The notes under the pieces were generated by a model that was given only the letters and a program-made list of their open reading frames with translations, was not told the origin of the DNA and ran no database searches. This document shows positions 55,228-63,375 of a stretch of DNA of 64,000 nucleotides, in pieces. Source of the DNA: Demequina sp. NBRC 110055 (GTDB lineage: Bacteria; Actinomycetota; Actinomycetes; Actinomycetales; Demequinaceae); the NCBI RefSeq assembly GCF_002090135.1, contig NZ_BBRL01000004.1, positions 806,001-870,000 of the forward strand. Reading direction: 5' to 3'. Within the stretch, counting starts at the first letter, position 1, and each line of letters begins with the position of its first letter. A program made the position numbers and the translations under genes.

Positions 55228-56589
55228 ATGGCTGAGCGTCTTTCCGTTTTTGGTACCGGGTATTTGGGTGCCACTCACGCCGCGGGTATGGCCGAGTTGG
55301 GTCATGAGGTCATCGGTGTCGATATTGATCCCGACAAGGTGGCGCGGCTGTCGAACGGTGAGGTGCCGTTCTTTGAGCCTGGTCTGCCGGAGTTGTTGCG
55401 CAAGCATGTGGACTCGGGGCGTCTGCGTTTCACGACGGATGCGGCGGAGGCTGCCGAGTTCGCCGATGTGCACTTCATCGGTGTGGGCACGCCGCAAAAG
55501 AAGGGCGAGTACGCGGCGGACATGACGTTCGTCGACTCGGTGATCGAGACCCTCGCGCCGCTGCTGACGCGCCCGGCGACGATCCTGGGCAAGTCCACGG
55601 TGCCGGTGGGCACGGCTGCGCGACTGGCCGCGCGGGTGCGCGAGCTCGCGCCCGTGGGCGATGAGGCGCAGTTGGGCTGGAATCCGGAGTTCCTTCGCGA
55701 AGGCCTCGCGGTCGAGGACACGCTGCGTCCGGACCGTCTGGTGGTGGGTGTGGATCCCGCCCGTCCCGGCCGTATCGAGGAGGTCGCCCGGCGCGTGTAC
55801 GCGGACGCCATCGAGCGTGACACGCCGTTCTTGGTGACCGACCTGGCCACCGCGGAACTGGTGAAGGTCTCCGCGAACGCGTTCCTGGCGACCAAGATCT
55901 CGTTTATCAACGCGATCGCGGAGGTGTGCGAGGCCACCGGTGCGGATGTCGTCGATTTGGCCGATGCGATCGGTCACGACGCCCGTATTGGCCGCAAGTT
56001 CCTCGGCGCCGGCCTGGGTTTTGGTGGGGGCTGCCTGCCCAAGGACATTCGCGCGTTCATGGCGCGCGCCGGCGAGTTGGGCGTGGATCAGGCGCTGACC
56101 TTCCTGCGCGAGGTCGATGGCGTCAACATGCGCAGGCGCGAGCACGTCATCAACCTCGCCGGTGAGCTCGTGGGGCACCTGCCGGGTACGCGGGTGGCGG
56201 TGCTGGGTGCGGCGTTCAAGCCCAACAGCGACGACATTCGCGACTCGCCCGCCTTGGATGTGGCAGGCAAGCTTCACCTGCAGGGCGCGACCGTGAGCGT
56301 GCACGACCCCGAGGCGAATGCGAACGCCCAGAAGGTGTGGCCCACCCTGACCTATGTCGACGACGCTATGGGGGCCTGCCGCGACGCCGACCTCGTGGTT
56401 GTCGCGACGGAATGGAAGCAGTTCCGCGAGCTTGACCCGGCGACGGTGAAGCAGGTCGTGAAGCACGCCCGCGTTATCGACGGCCGCAACTGCCTGCCGG
56501 CCCAGGACTGGATCGACGCCGGCTGGGACTACCGCGGCATGGGACGCCTGGGAAGCCCGGAACACATCCACACGGGATTGCGCGACTGA
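55228..56589 (+). CDS. ugd: UDP-glucose 6-dehydrogenase
   Basis: This 453-residue enzyme oxidises UDP-glucose twice to UDP-glucuronate using NAD. It has the Rossmann motif VFGTGYLGATHAAGMAELGH at residue 7, GVGTPQKKGEYAAD, KSTVPVGTAARL, the NPEFLREGLAVED segment and the catalytic cysteine in GFGGGCLPKDIRAF near residue 270. A C-terminal UDP-binding domain starts near VAVLGAAFKPNSDDIRDSPA. Codon use is again strongly GC-biased, so it marks the return to the typical genome after the lower-GC block. It supplies UDP-glucuronate to the epimerase upstream. Confidence 0.96.
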   Translation: MAERLSVFGTGYLGATHAAGMAELGHEVIGVDIDPDKVARLSNGEVPFFEPGLPELLRKHVDSGRLRFTTDAAEAAEFADVHFIGVGTPQKKGEYAADMTFVDSVIETLAPLLTRPATILGKSTVPVGTAARLAARVRELAPVGDEAQLGWNPEFLREGLAVEDTLRPDRLVVGVDPARPGRIEEVARRVYADAIERDTPFLVTDLATAELVKVSANAFLATKISFINAIAEVCEATGADVVDLADAIGHDARIGRKFLGAGLGFGGGCLPKDIRAFMARAGELGVDQALTFLREVDGVNMRRREHVINLAGELVGHLPGTRVAVLGAAFKPNSDDIRDSPALDVAGKLHLQGATVSVHDPEANANAQKVWPTLTYVDDAMGACRDADLVVVATEWKQFRELDPATVKQVVKHARVIDGRNCLPAQDWIDAGWDYRGMGRLGSPEHIHTGLRD

Positions 56590-56631
56590 CGTGGTGGAAG
56601 CCCGAGCGGCGTTGCCGCCTGGGCACGCCAG

Positions 56632-57828
56632 CTAAAGTTCCCGCTCGAACTCGGAGATGAAGGCGTTCAGTTGTCCCGACTCCACCAGGAACCCGTCGTG
56701 GCCGACGGGTGAGTGGACCACCTTCACGCCCGCCGATCCAGCGAACCCGCGGTCTAGTTGAATCGAGTTCTTCAGTGGATACAGCCGATCCGAGTCCACT
56801 GCCACTACAAGAGCAGGCCCGGTGTAGCGCGCGAGCGCCGTCTCGACACCTCCACGCCCGCGGCCCACGTCATGCGACTGGATCGCCTGCGACAGGCGCA
56901 CATAGGTATTGGCGTCAAAGCGTCGCGCGAGCTTGCGCGCGTGGTGCTGCAAGTACGACTGGATGGCGAAGAGACCGCCCTTGCCCAGCGGATCGGAATC
57001 GCCTTGATAACGCCGCCCAAAGCGATCCGCGAGCTCGCCCTCGCTCCGGTAGTTGGTGTGCGCGATCATGCGTGCGATGCCGATGCCCACGTGGGGCCCG
57101 TTGCCGTCGGCGGCGTCGTAGTAGTTGCCGTCGCGGAACTTGGGGTCGGCCTTGATGGCGGCCAATTGCGCGGTGGACCATGCGATCTGGTCGGCGGTGA
57201 CGGCGGCGGTCGAGCCGACGGGGGCGATGGCGCCCACGCGCTCGGGGACGGTCACGGCCCACTCGATGGCGCGCATGCCGCCCATCGAGGGGCCGGCGAT
57301 GAGGCGCCAGCGGTCGATGCCCAGGTAGTCGGCGAGCCGGATCTCCGCGGCGACCATGTCGCGCATGGTGACGTAGGGGAAGCGGCCGCCCCACGGCTGG
57401 CCGTCCTCGGGGTGGGGCGATGCTGGGCCGGTCGTGCCTTGGCAGCCACCGATGACGTTGGCGGAGACGATGAAGTGGCGCTCGGGGTCGATGGGCTTGC
57501 CCGGACCCACGAAGGCGTGCCACCAGCCGCCGGTGTGGTGGCCGGGCTCGGCGGGACCGAAGACGTGGCTGTCGCCCGTAAGCGCGTGCGCGATGTAGAC
57601 GGCGTTGTCCTTGGCGGCGTTGAGCTCGCCCCAGGTCTCATACGCCATGGTGACGTTGGGCAGCACGCCCATGGGGTCGGCCTCGAGGGGCAGGTCACCC
57701 AGGGCGAAGAACTGGCGGTGCCCGGGGTGGTCGCCCTCGCGCCATGCGGCCGAGGCGGGGATGGGTGTGCCCTCGCCGGGTCCTTGGTCCGCGGCGTACG
57801 CGTCCGACTCGATGCCGTCGTCATCCAT
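56632..57828 (-). CDS. metX: Homoserine O-acetyltransferase
   Basis: This 398-residue alpha/beta-hydrolase-fold enzyme makes O-acetylhomoserine from homoserine and acetyl-CoA for methionine synthesis. Key motifs are the oxyanion segment AHALTGDSHVFG, GGCQGTTGPASPHPEDG (the MetX signature), the nucleophile elbow GPSMGGMRAIEW, the aspartate in VVAVDSDRLYP and the histidine in VGHDGFLVESGQ. The ATG at 57828 was chosen because residue 1 then falls at the family start and TATCGT lies 7 nt upstream; the frame runs on to 58104 as a shadow. Short-chain succinyltransferase activity cannot be excluded from sequence. Confidence 0.93.
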   Translation of the reverse strand: MDDDGIESDAYAADQGPGEGTPIPASAAWREGDHPGHRQFFALGDLPLEADPMGVLPNVTMAYETWGELNAAKDNAVYIAHALTGDSHVFGPAEPGHHTGGWWHAFVGPGKPIDPERHFIVSANVIGGCQGTTGPASPHPEDGQPWGGRFPYVTMRDMVAAEIRLADYLGIDRWRLIAGPSMGGMRAIEWAVTVPERVGAIAPVGSTAAVTADQIAWSTAQLAAIKADPKFRDGNYYDAADGNGPHVGIGIARMIAHTNYRSEGELADRFGRRYQGDSDPLGKGGLFAIQSYLQHHARKLARRFDANTYVRLSQAIQSHDVGRGRGGVETALARYTGPALVVAVDSDRLYPLKNSIQLDRGFAGSAGVKVVHSPVGHDGFLVESGQLNAFISEFEREL

Positions 57829-57901
57829 GCTCGCCACGATAGGGCACCGCGCGGGGCTGACGGGGCGTCCATTGGCCCAGGAGCGCGGGCCCGTCGACCT
57901 C

Positions 57902-57919
57902 GTCACAAGGGGTTGTGAC
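57902..57919. promoter_or_regulatory. Perfect inverted repeat GTCACAA-GGGG-TTGTGAC
   Basis: Seven-base arms flank GGGG in the divergent metX/P60 region, and the right arm overlaps the P60 -35 box TTGTGA. It contains the same GTCACA/TGTGAC unit as the three boxes downstream. Confidence 0.6.
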
Positions 57920-57942
57920 CCCGTGGGGCGGATGTTTATAGT
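57913..57942 (+). promoter_or_regulatory. Promoter of the NlpC/P60 gene
   Basis: TTGTGA (57913-57918), an 18-nt spacer and TATAGT (57937-57942) would start a transcript near 57949, about 80 nt before the ATG. Confidence 0.5.
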
Positions 57943-57960
57943 GTGAGGCATTGGTTCGCA

Positions 57961-57984
57961 TGTGACACATGTGACAACTGTGAC
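57961..57984. promoter_or_regulatory. Three TGTGAC boxes with 9-bp period (MtrA-like)
   Basis: TGTGAC starts at 57961, 57970 and 57979. Read on the other strand this is GTCACAGTT-GTCACATGT-GTCACA. Direct GTCACA repeats spaced about 9 bp are the published type of MtrA site in mycobacterial cell-wall hydrolase promoters. Here they lie just downstream of the predicted transcription start. Confidence 0.6.
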
Positions 57985-58027
57985 GTTCCGCGCGGGTTTG
58001 CCCCACGCACCGAGGGAAGCGAGAACG

Positions 58028-59515
58028 ATGGCCCGCTCTGCCGCCGCGCGCCGCCGCATCGAGCGCATCGCCGTGCCGTTCGCCGTCATCGGCATCACGG
58101 TCACCGCGCTCGCCGCCGGGCCTTCGGGTATCGCCGTCGCCGACGACTACCCGGGCGAGGACCAGATCGCCGCCGCGCGCGAGGCCGCCAACGGCGCCGC
58201 CGCGTCGGTGAACTCGCTGGATGCCGCGATCGCGTCGCTCGAGTCCGCGCTGCAGGACGCGGAGGTCGCCGCCCTCAGCGCCGGCGAGGACTATCACGTC
58301 GCGGCCGACGAGGCCGAGGCCGCGCAGGCCGAGCTCGCCAGCGCCGAGCAGCGCGCCGACGAGGCCGAGCAGGCCCTCGCGCTCGCGCGCCGCGGACTCG
58401 CGGGAGCCGCCATGCAGTCGTACAAGAACGCCGGATCGATGGGCTCGCTCGAGGCCATCACGCAGGCCGAGGGCTTCGACCAGGTCATCCAGCGGTCCGA
58501 GGCCGTGAGCCGCGCCTCGGCCGAGGCCGACGTGACCGTGCAGGAGGTGTCCGCGGCCGAGCTCGTCGCGACCACCACGCGTGCCTACGCCGAAGAGGCG
58601 GCCGTCAAGGCTCAGGAGGCCGAGCAGGCCGCGCAGGGTGCGCTCGATGCGGCCGAGTCGGCGCGCGTCGCCGCGGACCAGGCGGTGGCCGATGCCGAGG
58701 TGGCGCGCAGCGCCGCCGTCACCCGTCTCGCGCAGCTGCGCGGGGTGACGGAGGACCTCGAGCGCGAGCGCCAGGACGGCCTCGCCGCCGAGCGCGCCGC
58801 ACGCGAGCGCGCCGCGTTTGAGGCGGAGCAGGAGCGCCTGGAGGCCGAGCAGGACGCCGAGGAGGTGTCGAACGCGGTCGGGGGCGCCGGCTCCTCCGGT
58901 GGGGCGGGTTCCACCTCGACGCCCAAGCCGACGGCGACGTCGACGTCGAAGCCCACCTCGTCTCCCAAGCCGACCTCCTCGCCCAAGCCGACCGAGACAT
59001 CGGCCCCCGATCCGACCCAGACCTCGGAGCCGGAGCCGACGAAGACCTCCGAGCCCGAGCCCACCAAGACGTCGACGCCGGAGCCCACCAAGGAGCCGGA
59101 CCCGGAGCCCGAGCCGTCGTGGTCGTCCTCGGCCGCGCAGGGCCGCGCCGCGACCGCCCACGCGCTGTCGCTGCAGGGCCACCCGTACTCCCAGACCCTC
59201 GACGGCGGCACCGGCCCCACGTACTACGACTGCTCGGGGCTGACGCAGGAGGCGTGGAGTGTGGCGGGCAAGTACATCCCGCGCACGTCGCGCACCCAGT
59301 ACGCCGCGACCACGCACCTGCCGTACTCGGAGCTGCGCCCGGGCGACCTGGTGTTCCTCAGCAGCAACGGCACCACGGCGGGCATCTATCACGTGTCCAT
59401 GTACATCGGCAACGGCATGGTCATGGAGGCCCGCAAGCCCGGCGTCCTGTCCCAGACGCGCTCGCTGTACGCGTGGGGCGTGAGCGACATGATGCCGTAC
59501 ATCGGTCGCCCGTAG
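58028..59515 (+). CDS. Secreted NlpC/P60 peptidoglycan hydrolase with coiled coil
   Basis: This 495-residue secreted protein has a signal peptide ending PSGIAVAD, a long Ala/Glu-rich coiled coil (residues about 45-275), a Pro/Thr/Ser/Glu linker of repeated SEPEPTKT-type units (about 300-370) and a C-terminal NlpC/P60 domain. Catalytic residues are visible as YDCSGLTQEAW (Cys) and YHVSMYIG (His). This architecture matches RipA/CwlO-type D,L-endopeptidases whose coiled coil regulates activity, often through FtsEX. The ATG at 58028 follows GAGGGAAGCGAG. The MtrA-like boxes upstream fit control of cell separation. Confidence 0.93.
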   Translation: MARSAAARRRIERIAVPFAVIGITVTALAAGPSGIAVADDYPGEDQIAAAREAANGAAASVNSLDAAIASLESALQDAEVAALSAGEDYHVAADEAEAAQAELASAEQRADEAEQALALARRGLAGAAMQSYKNAGSMGSLEAITQAEGFDQVIQRSEAVSRASAEADVTVQEVSAAELVATTTRAYAEEAAVKAQEAEQAAQGALDAAESARVAADQAVADAEVARSAAVTRLAQLRGVTEDLERERQDGLAAERAARERAAFEAEQERLEAEQDAEEVSNAVGGAGSSGGAGSTSTPKPTATSTSKPTSSPKPTSSPKPTETSAPDPTQTSEPEPTKTSEPEPTKTSTPEPTKEPDPEPEPSWSSSAAQGRAATAHALSLQGHPYSQTLDGGTGPTYYDCSGLTQEAWSVAGKYIPRTSRTQYAATTHLPYSELRPGDLVFLSSNGTTAGIYHVSMYIGNGMVMEARKPGVLSQTRSLYAWGVSDMMPYIGRP

Positions 59516-59652
59516 CCCTCTTGGCCCCCTACGAGGGGTGAGCTCTGCCCTTTTCGCGGCGCGCCGAGTGTGACATGATCCACACCAAGACGTAATGTCC
59601 GCACCGCTGCAGCTGCTGAGGTGCGGCGAGACCGACGGTGCTGGGGGTCGGC

Positions 59653-60915
59653 ATGAGGGACGCCGCAACGCGAAGTGACGCCGCGCACAGCGCCGCCCTG
59701 AGGCTGGTCGTCATCACCCCCGAGCTGCCCTTCCCCGGCATCGCGAGCGCCGGCGCCACCTACCTCTCCCGCCACCTCGACGTCCTCGAGGAGGTCGGCA
59801 CGGTGCGGGTGATCGCGCCGTCTCACTCCGGCAATCGCCGCGCCCTCGAGACGTGGACGCGGCGCGCCGAGGTGCATCTGGTGGGAGGCGCCGACGCCGA
59901 CCTCCACGTGCGCGGGCGTGACCGCGTCTGGAACGGCCTGCGCGGCGCGGGCCTGGGTGCGGAGTTCCGCCGCCGGCTGCGCCGCGAGCCGCACCTGCGT
60001 GAGACGATCGCGCACGCCGACGTCGTCGAGTTTCACTGGACCGACAGCGCGGGGCTCTTGGCAGACGTGCGACGCCTCAACGCGCGCGCCACGACCGTCA
60101 TCGTCTGCCACGACATCCACGCCCAACTGTGGGGCCGGCGCGCCGCCTACGCGCGCGGCTGGCGCAAGGCCTACTTCGCCGCCCGCGGCTGGGTGACGTC
60201 GCGTGCGGAGAGGCGGTTGTTCTCGCGGGCCGACGCGGTGGTGTTCCTCTCCCACAAGGACCGTGACCTCGCCGTCCAGGCGTGCCCGGGCCGCGAATCC
60301 GCCTTCTGGGTCATCGAGCCGCCGCTCGCGGACGCCGCGCTCGTCCCCGTGGGGAGGGCCGGAGCCGACTTTGCGCCGGGCGCCGACCTCCCGACCGTGG
60401 TGCTCAGCGGCGCGTTCGCGTTCCCCAAGAACTCCCAGGCCGCGATGTGGCTGGTCGACAAGGTGTGGCCGTTGGTGGCGGCGCGGTGCGATGCGCGCCT
60501 GGTGCTGGTGGGCGCCGACCCCACTCCCGCCATGCGCGCGGCCGCCGCGGATCCCCGCATCGAGGTCACCGGGTGGGTCGAGGACCCGCGTGCCTATGTG
60601 GCCGCTGCCGACGTGTTCGTCGCGCCCCTGCTTACCGGCAGCGGCGTGAAGTTCAAGGTCATCGAGGCGCTCGTCCTCGACCGTCCCGTGGTCGGCACCG
60701 ACATCGCGTGGGAGGGCATCGACTGCCCCGGCGCCATGCCCGTGCCCGCCGAGCCCGCGGCCTTTGCGCGCGCGATCCTGTCCGTCCTGTCGGATCCCGA
60801 CGCGGCACGCGAGCAAGCCGGCGTGCGCGGCGCATGGGCCCGCGAACGCTACGGGATGGAGCGCCACCGTCGCGAGCTGCGCGCCGTCCTCGCCACCGTC
60901 GCACCTAGTCCCTAA
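59653..60915 (+). CDS. Glycosyltransferase family 4
   Basis: This protein of about 420 residues is a GT-B glycosyltransferase: LRLVVITPELPFPGIASAGATYLSRHL in the donor domain opening, HDIHAQLWGRRAAYA, VVLSGAFAFPKNSQAAMWLVDKVWP, and APLLTGSGVKFKVIEALVLDRPVVGT with the retaining motif. It resembles PEP-CTERM/XrtA-type GT4 proteins (PDSM-like SG.KnSQA). ATG at 59653 (GGGGG 6 nt upstream) was preferred over GTG at 59638. It opens the second, high-GC sugar-transfer group; role and donor are unknown. Confidence 0.88.
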   Translation: MRDAATRSDAAHSAALRLVVITPELPFPGIASAGATYLSRHLDVLEEVGTVRVIAPSHSGNRRALETWTRRAEVHLVGGADADLHVRGRDRVWNGLRGAGLGAEFRRRLRREPHLRETIAHADVVEFHWTDSAGLLADVRRLNARATTVIVCHDIHAQLWGRRAAYARGWRKAYFAARGWVTSRAERRLFSRADAVVFLSHKDRDLAVQACPGRESAFWVIEPPLADAALVPVGRAGADFAPGADLPTVVLSGAFAFPKNSQAAMWLVDKVWPLVAARCDARLVLVGADPTPAMRAAAADPRIEVTGWVEDPRAYVAAADVFVAPLLTGSGVKFKVIEALVLDRPVVGTDIAWEGIDCPGAMPVPAEPAAFARAILSVLSDPDAAREQAGVRGAWARERYGMERHRRELRAVLATVAPSP

Positions 60916-61017
60916 CGACCGCGCCCGTGGCGTCATCCACGCCACCCGTCGGCGATCCCTGCTCGCCTCCTCACAACGACGTGAACCCCGAAGTCCATCC
61001 CGGAAAGGCTTCAGCGC

Positions 61018-62160
61018 ATGGTCCTGTACGACACCGGCCGGCCCGCATCGGCCCGCCGCGCCCCCTCACCGACTCGCGCGACCGCCGCGCCGCGTCCCGG
61101 CGGCGGCAACCTCCGCGTGCTGCACGTGACGGAGGCCTATGGCGGGGGAGTGGAGGCCGTGATCGCCCAATACCGGGAGCAGCCCGGCGTGGACAGCACG
61201 GTGCTGGCGCGCTCGCGCGAGGGCTCGCGCACCGGGCACGCGCACGCGGCTCCCGTGGGGGTGACCGAGGTCTCCTCTCGCGCGGGCCTGCTGCGGGCGT
61301 GGCTGGGCGTCCGGCGCGGTGACTACGACGTGGTCCATGTGCACTCCACGGTCGCGGGGCTCATGGTCCGCGTGCTGCGCCCGCGCCGGGGCGCGGCGAT
61401 CGTGTACACGCCTCACGCGTTCGCGTTCCTCGGGTACGGGCGCCGGTGGATGCGTCGCGTGGTGCACGTGGCCGAGTGCGTCCTCATCGCACGCACCGAC
61501 GTGGGCGCCGCGGTGAGCCTGCACGAGGCGCGCGAGTTCGCGGCGCTCGGCCTGCCGGAGGAGCGGATCGCCTACGTGCCTCACCAACTGACCCCGGCGT
61601 CCCCCGCCGTACCCAAGGTGGAGCGCTATCCGCGACGCGTGGTGGGCATCGGCCGTCTGTGCGATCAGAAGGACCCGGAACTCTTCGCCGCCGTCGCCAG
61701 GGCGTCGCGCACCCAGGCCGCGTCCGGGGCCATCGAGTTCGTGTGGATCGGCGACGGCGACGACAGGCTGCGCGAGACCTTGGCCGATGCCGGGGTGGCC
61801 GTCCTGGGATGGTTGCCGCGGTGCGAGGTCATGGAACACCTGCGCTCGGCGACCGCCGTCCTCCACACCGCCAAGTACGAGGGCATGCCCGTCTGCCTGC
61901 TGGAGGCGATGGCCTCGGGCACGCCCATCGTCGCCCGGCAGATTCCGTCCGTCAGCGAGCTGTCCGCACCCCTGTTGTTCTCGCGGCCCGAGGAGTCGGT
62001 TGACGCGTTGGTGCGCGTCCTAGACGACGAGGCTCTGTGGCAGCGGCTAGCGTCAGCGGGTATGAGGGAGGTGCAGGAGGAGTTCTCGGCGAAGGCCCAA
62101 GCGGCGTCGCTCGAACACGTCTATAGGACTGCAATGGCGCGTGCGGCCGCCCGCGTCTGA
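61018..62160 (+). CDS. Glycosyltransferase family 4
   Basis: This 380-residue GT-B enzyme has a 30-residue unstructured N-terminus and the opening RVLHVTEAYGGGVEAVIAQY, then VHVHSTVAGLM, VVGIGRLCDQKDPELF and TAKYEGMPVCLLEAMASGTPIVAR, the retaining GT4 pattern. The ATG at 61018 follows GGAAAGG. It ends 20 nt inside the next gene's start, suggesting coupling. The donor is unknown; the neighbouring flippase-like gene indicates assembly of a second glycan. Confidence 0.88.
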   Translation: MVLYDTGRPASARRAPSPTRATAAPRPGGGNLRVLHVTEAYGGGVEAVIAQYREQPGVDSTVLARSREGSRTGHAHAAPVGVTEVSSRAGLLRAWLGVRRGDYDVVHVHSTVAGLMVRVLRPRRGAAIVYTPHAFAFLGYGRRWMRRVVHVAECVLIARTDVGAAVSLHEAREFAALGLPEERIAYVPHQLTPASPAVPKVERYPRRVVGIGRLCDQKDPELFAAVARASRTQAASGAIEFVWIGDGDDRLRETLADAGVAVLGWLPRCEVMEHLRSATAVLHTAKYEGMPVCLLEAMASGTPIVARQIPSVSELSAPLLFSRPEESVDALVRVLDDEALWQRLASAGMREVQEEFSAKAQAASLEHVYRTAMARAAARV

Positions 62161-63373
62161 GGGCCGCGTCCGGGGGTTGGGGCGGAGCCCTGCGTTCTAC
62201 GCGGGTCTCGCCGGCCAGGGCATGGCGCTCGCGGCCATGCTGGTGCCGATTGTGTTGCGTCTCACCGAGCCGCTCACGGACCTCGTGGTGGCGAGCGCGG
62301 TGTCCACCATCGTCGCGATGCTCGCCTCGATGGGGACGCAATCCCTGTTGCCGGTGGTGAGTGACGCGGAGGGTGCGGCGGCCACCAGGGTGCTGATGCT
62401 CGGTGTGCTCGCTGCCGGACCGGTTGCGGCGGGCGCGCTGGGGGCGCTGGGCTACGACCTCCCCACGTGTCTGGCCGCCGGGGCCCTGTGCGCCGCGCAG
62501 ACCGGATACATCGGTGCGCTCGCGGGGCTGGTGCGATTCGAGCGCTTCGCGGACGTCGGTTCGCTGCGCGTCGTCTACGGGGCCGCCAGCCTCGCCGCGG
62601 TTGCGGTCGCGGCGGTGGCCTGGGGCTCCGGGCTGGCGCTCATCCTCGCCGCCGCGGTGAGTTTTCTGGCGGCCGATGCATTCGCCGTCTCCCGTACCTG
62701 GCCGCAGTGGCGTGAGGTGTGGGGGGCCGCGCGGGGGTCGCGGTCGCGCGCGATGGCCGACTACGTCAGGCTCAGCTACCGTGCGACCCTCGCCGGGGTG
62801 CTGGACGCGATCTCCGCGCAGGGCAGCGGCCTTGCGGTCGCGGGGCTCGGGGTGTTGGCGCCGGCATGGGCGGTGATCACGCGGATCTCGGGAGGCATGG
62901 CGACGGTGGGGCACCAGTTGGTGGCGCCGTCCGTCGAAATGGAGGTGGCGGCCGTGGTGCGCCGCGGCGACGTGGTCTCGCGTGCGCAGGTGCGCCGCGG
63001 CTGGGTGCTCGGTGCGGCGCTCGGCGCGCTGACCACGGTCGCGAGCGTGGCCGCCATGGCGTTCTCCGGCGCCGCCGACGGGCTCACCGGTGGGGAGGTC
63101 GCCGTGCTGATGGTGGGCGCGGCGGCGTTCTGGGGTGTGACGGTGGCGCAGACTCCCGTCGCGAAGCTCCTCGTGATGCTGGGAGACCAGCGCGGACGGC
63201 TGATCTGGGAGGCATTCCGCGCCGCGGGCGTGGGTGCTATCTTGCTGACGATGTCCGGCGAGGGGTCGGTCCTGGCGCTGTCGGCACTCGGTGTGCTGGC
63301 CGCCATCGCGTACTACGCGCTGCTGTCGAGGCGCCGTACGCGCGTGGCCTCACGCGTGGTCGAGGGGGGCTGA
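62141..63373 (+). CDS. Flippase-like polytopic membrane protein
   Basis: This protein of about 410 residues is almost wholly hydrophobic, with about 11-12 helices (GLAGQGMALAAMLVPIVL, LVVASAVSTIVAMLASMG onwards). Its layout and place between two glycosyltransferases suggest a polysaccharide-transport (Wzx/MurJ-like) protein, but no strong motif is seen. GTG at 62141 overlaps the upstream GT4 gene by 20 nt; the next glycosyltransferase gene begins 2 nt after its stop. It is high-GC throughout, unlike the flippase at 51894. Confidence 0.72.
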   Translation: MRPPASEGRVRGLGRSPAFYAGLAGQGMALAAMLVPIVLRLTEPLTDLVVASAVSTIVAMLASMGTQSLLPVVSDAEGAAATRVLMLGVLAAGPVAAGALGALGYDLPTCLAAGALCAAQTGYIGALAGLVRFERFADVGSLRVVYGAASLAAVAVAAVAWGSGLALILAAAVSFLAADAFAVSRTWPQWREVWGAARGSRSRAMADYVRLSYRATLAGVLDAISAQGSGLAVAGLGVLAPAWAVITRISGGMATVGHQLVAPSVEMEVAAVVRRGDVVSRAQVRRGWVLGAALGALTTVASVAAMAFSGAADGLTGGEVAVLMVGAAAFWGVTVAQTPVAKLLVMLGDQRGRLIWEAFRAAGVGAILLTMSGEGSVLALSALGVLAAIAYYALLSRRRTRVASRVVEGG

Positions 63374-63375
63374 GT

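Noticed and set aside
57961-57984. TGTGAC array read as a CRP site
   Set aside because: The units are direct repeats (TGTGA...TGTGA), not the inverted TGTGA-N6-TCACA of CRP/GlxR; the 9-bp direct period fits MtrA better.
58913-59110. Possible CRISPR or satellite-like repeat in the P60 gene
   Set aside because: The periodic DNA simply encodes the Pro/Thr/Glu linker (SEPEPTKT units), in frame and of varying length.
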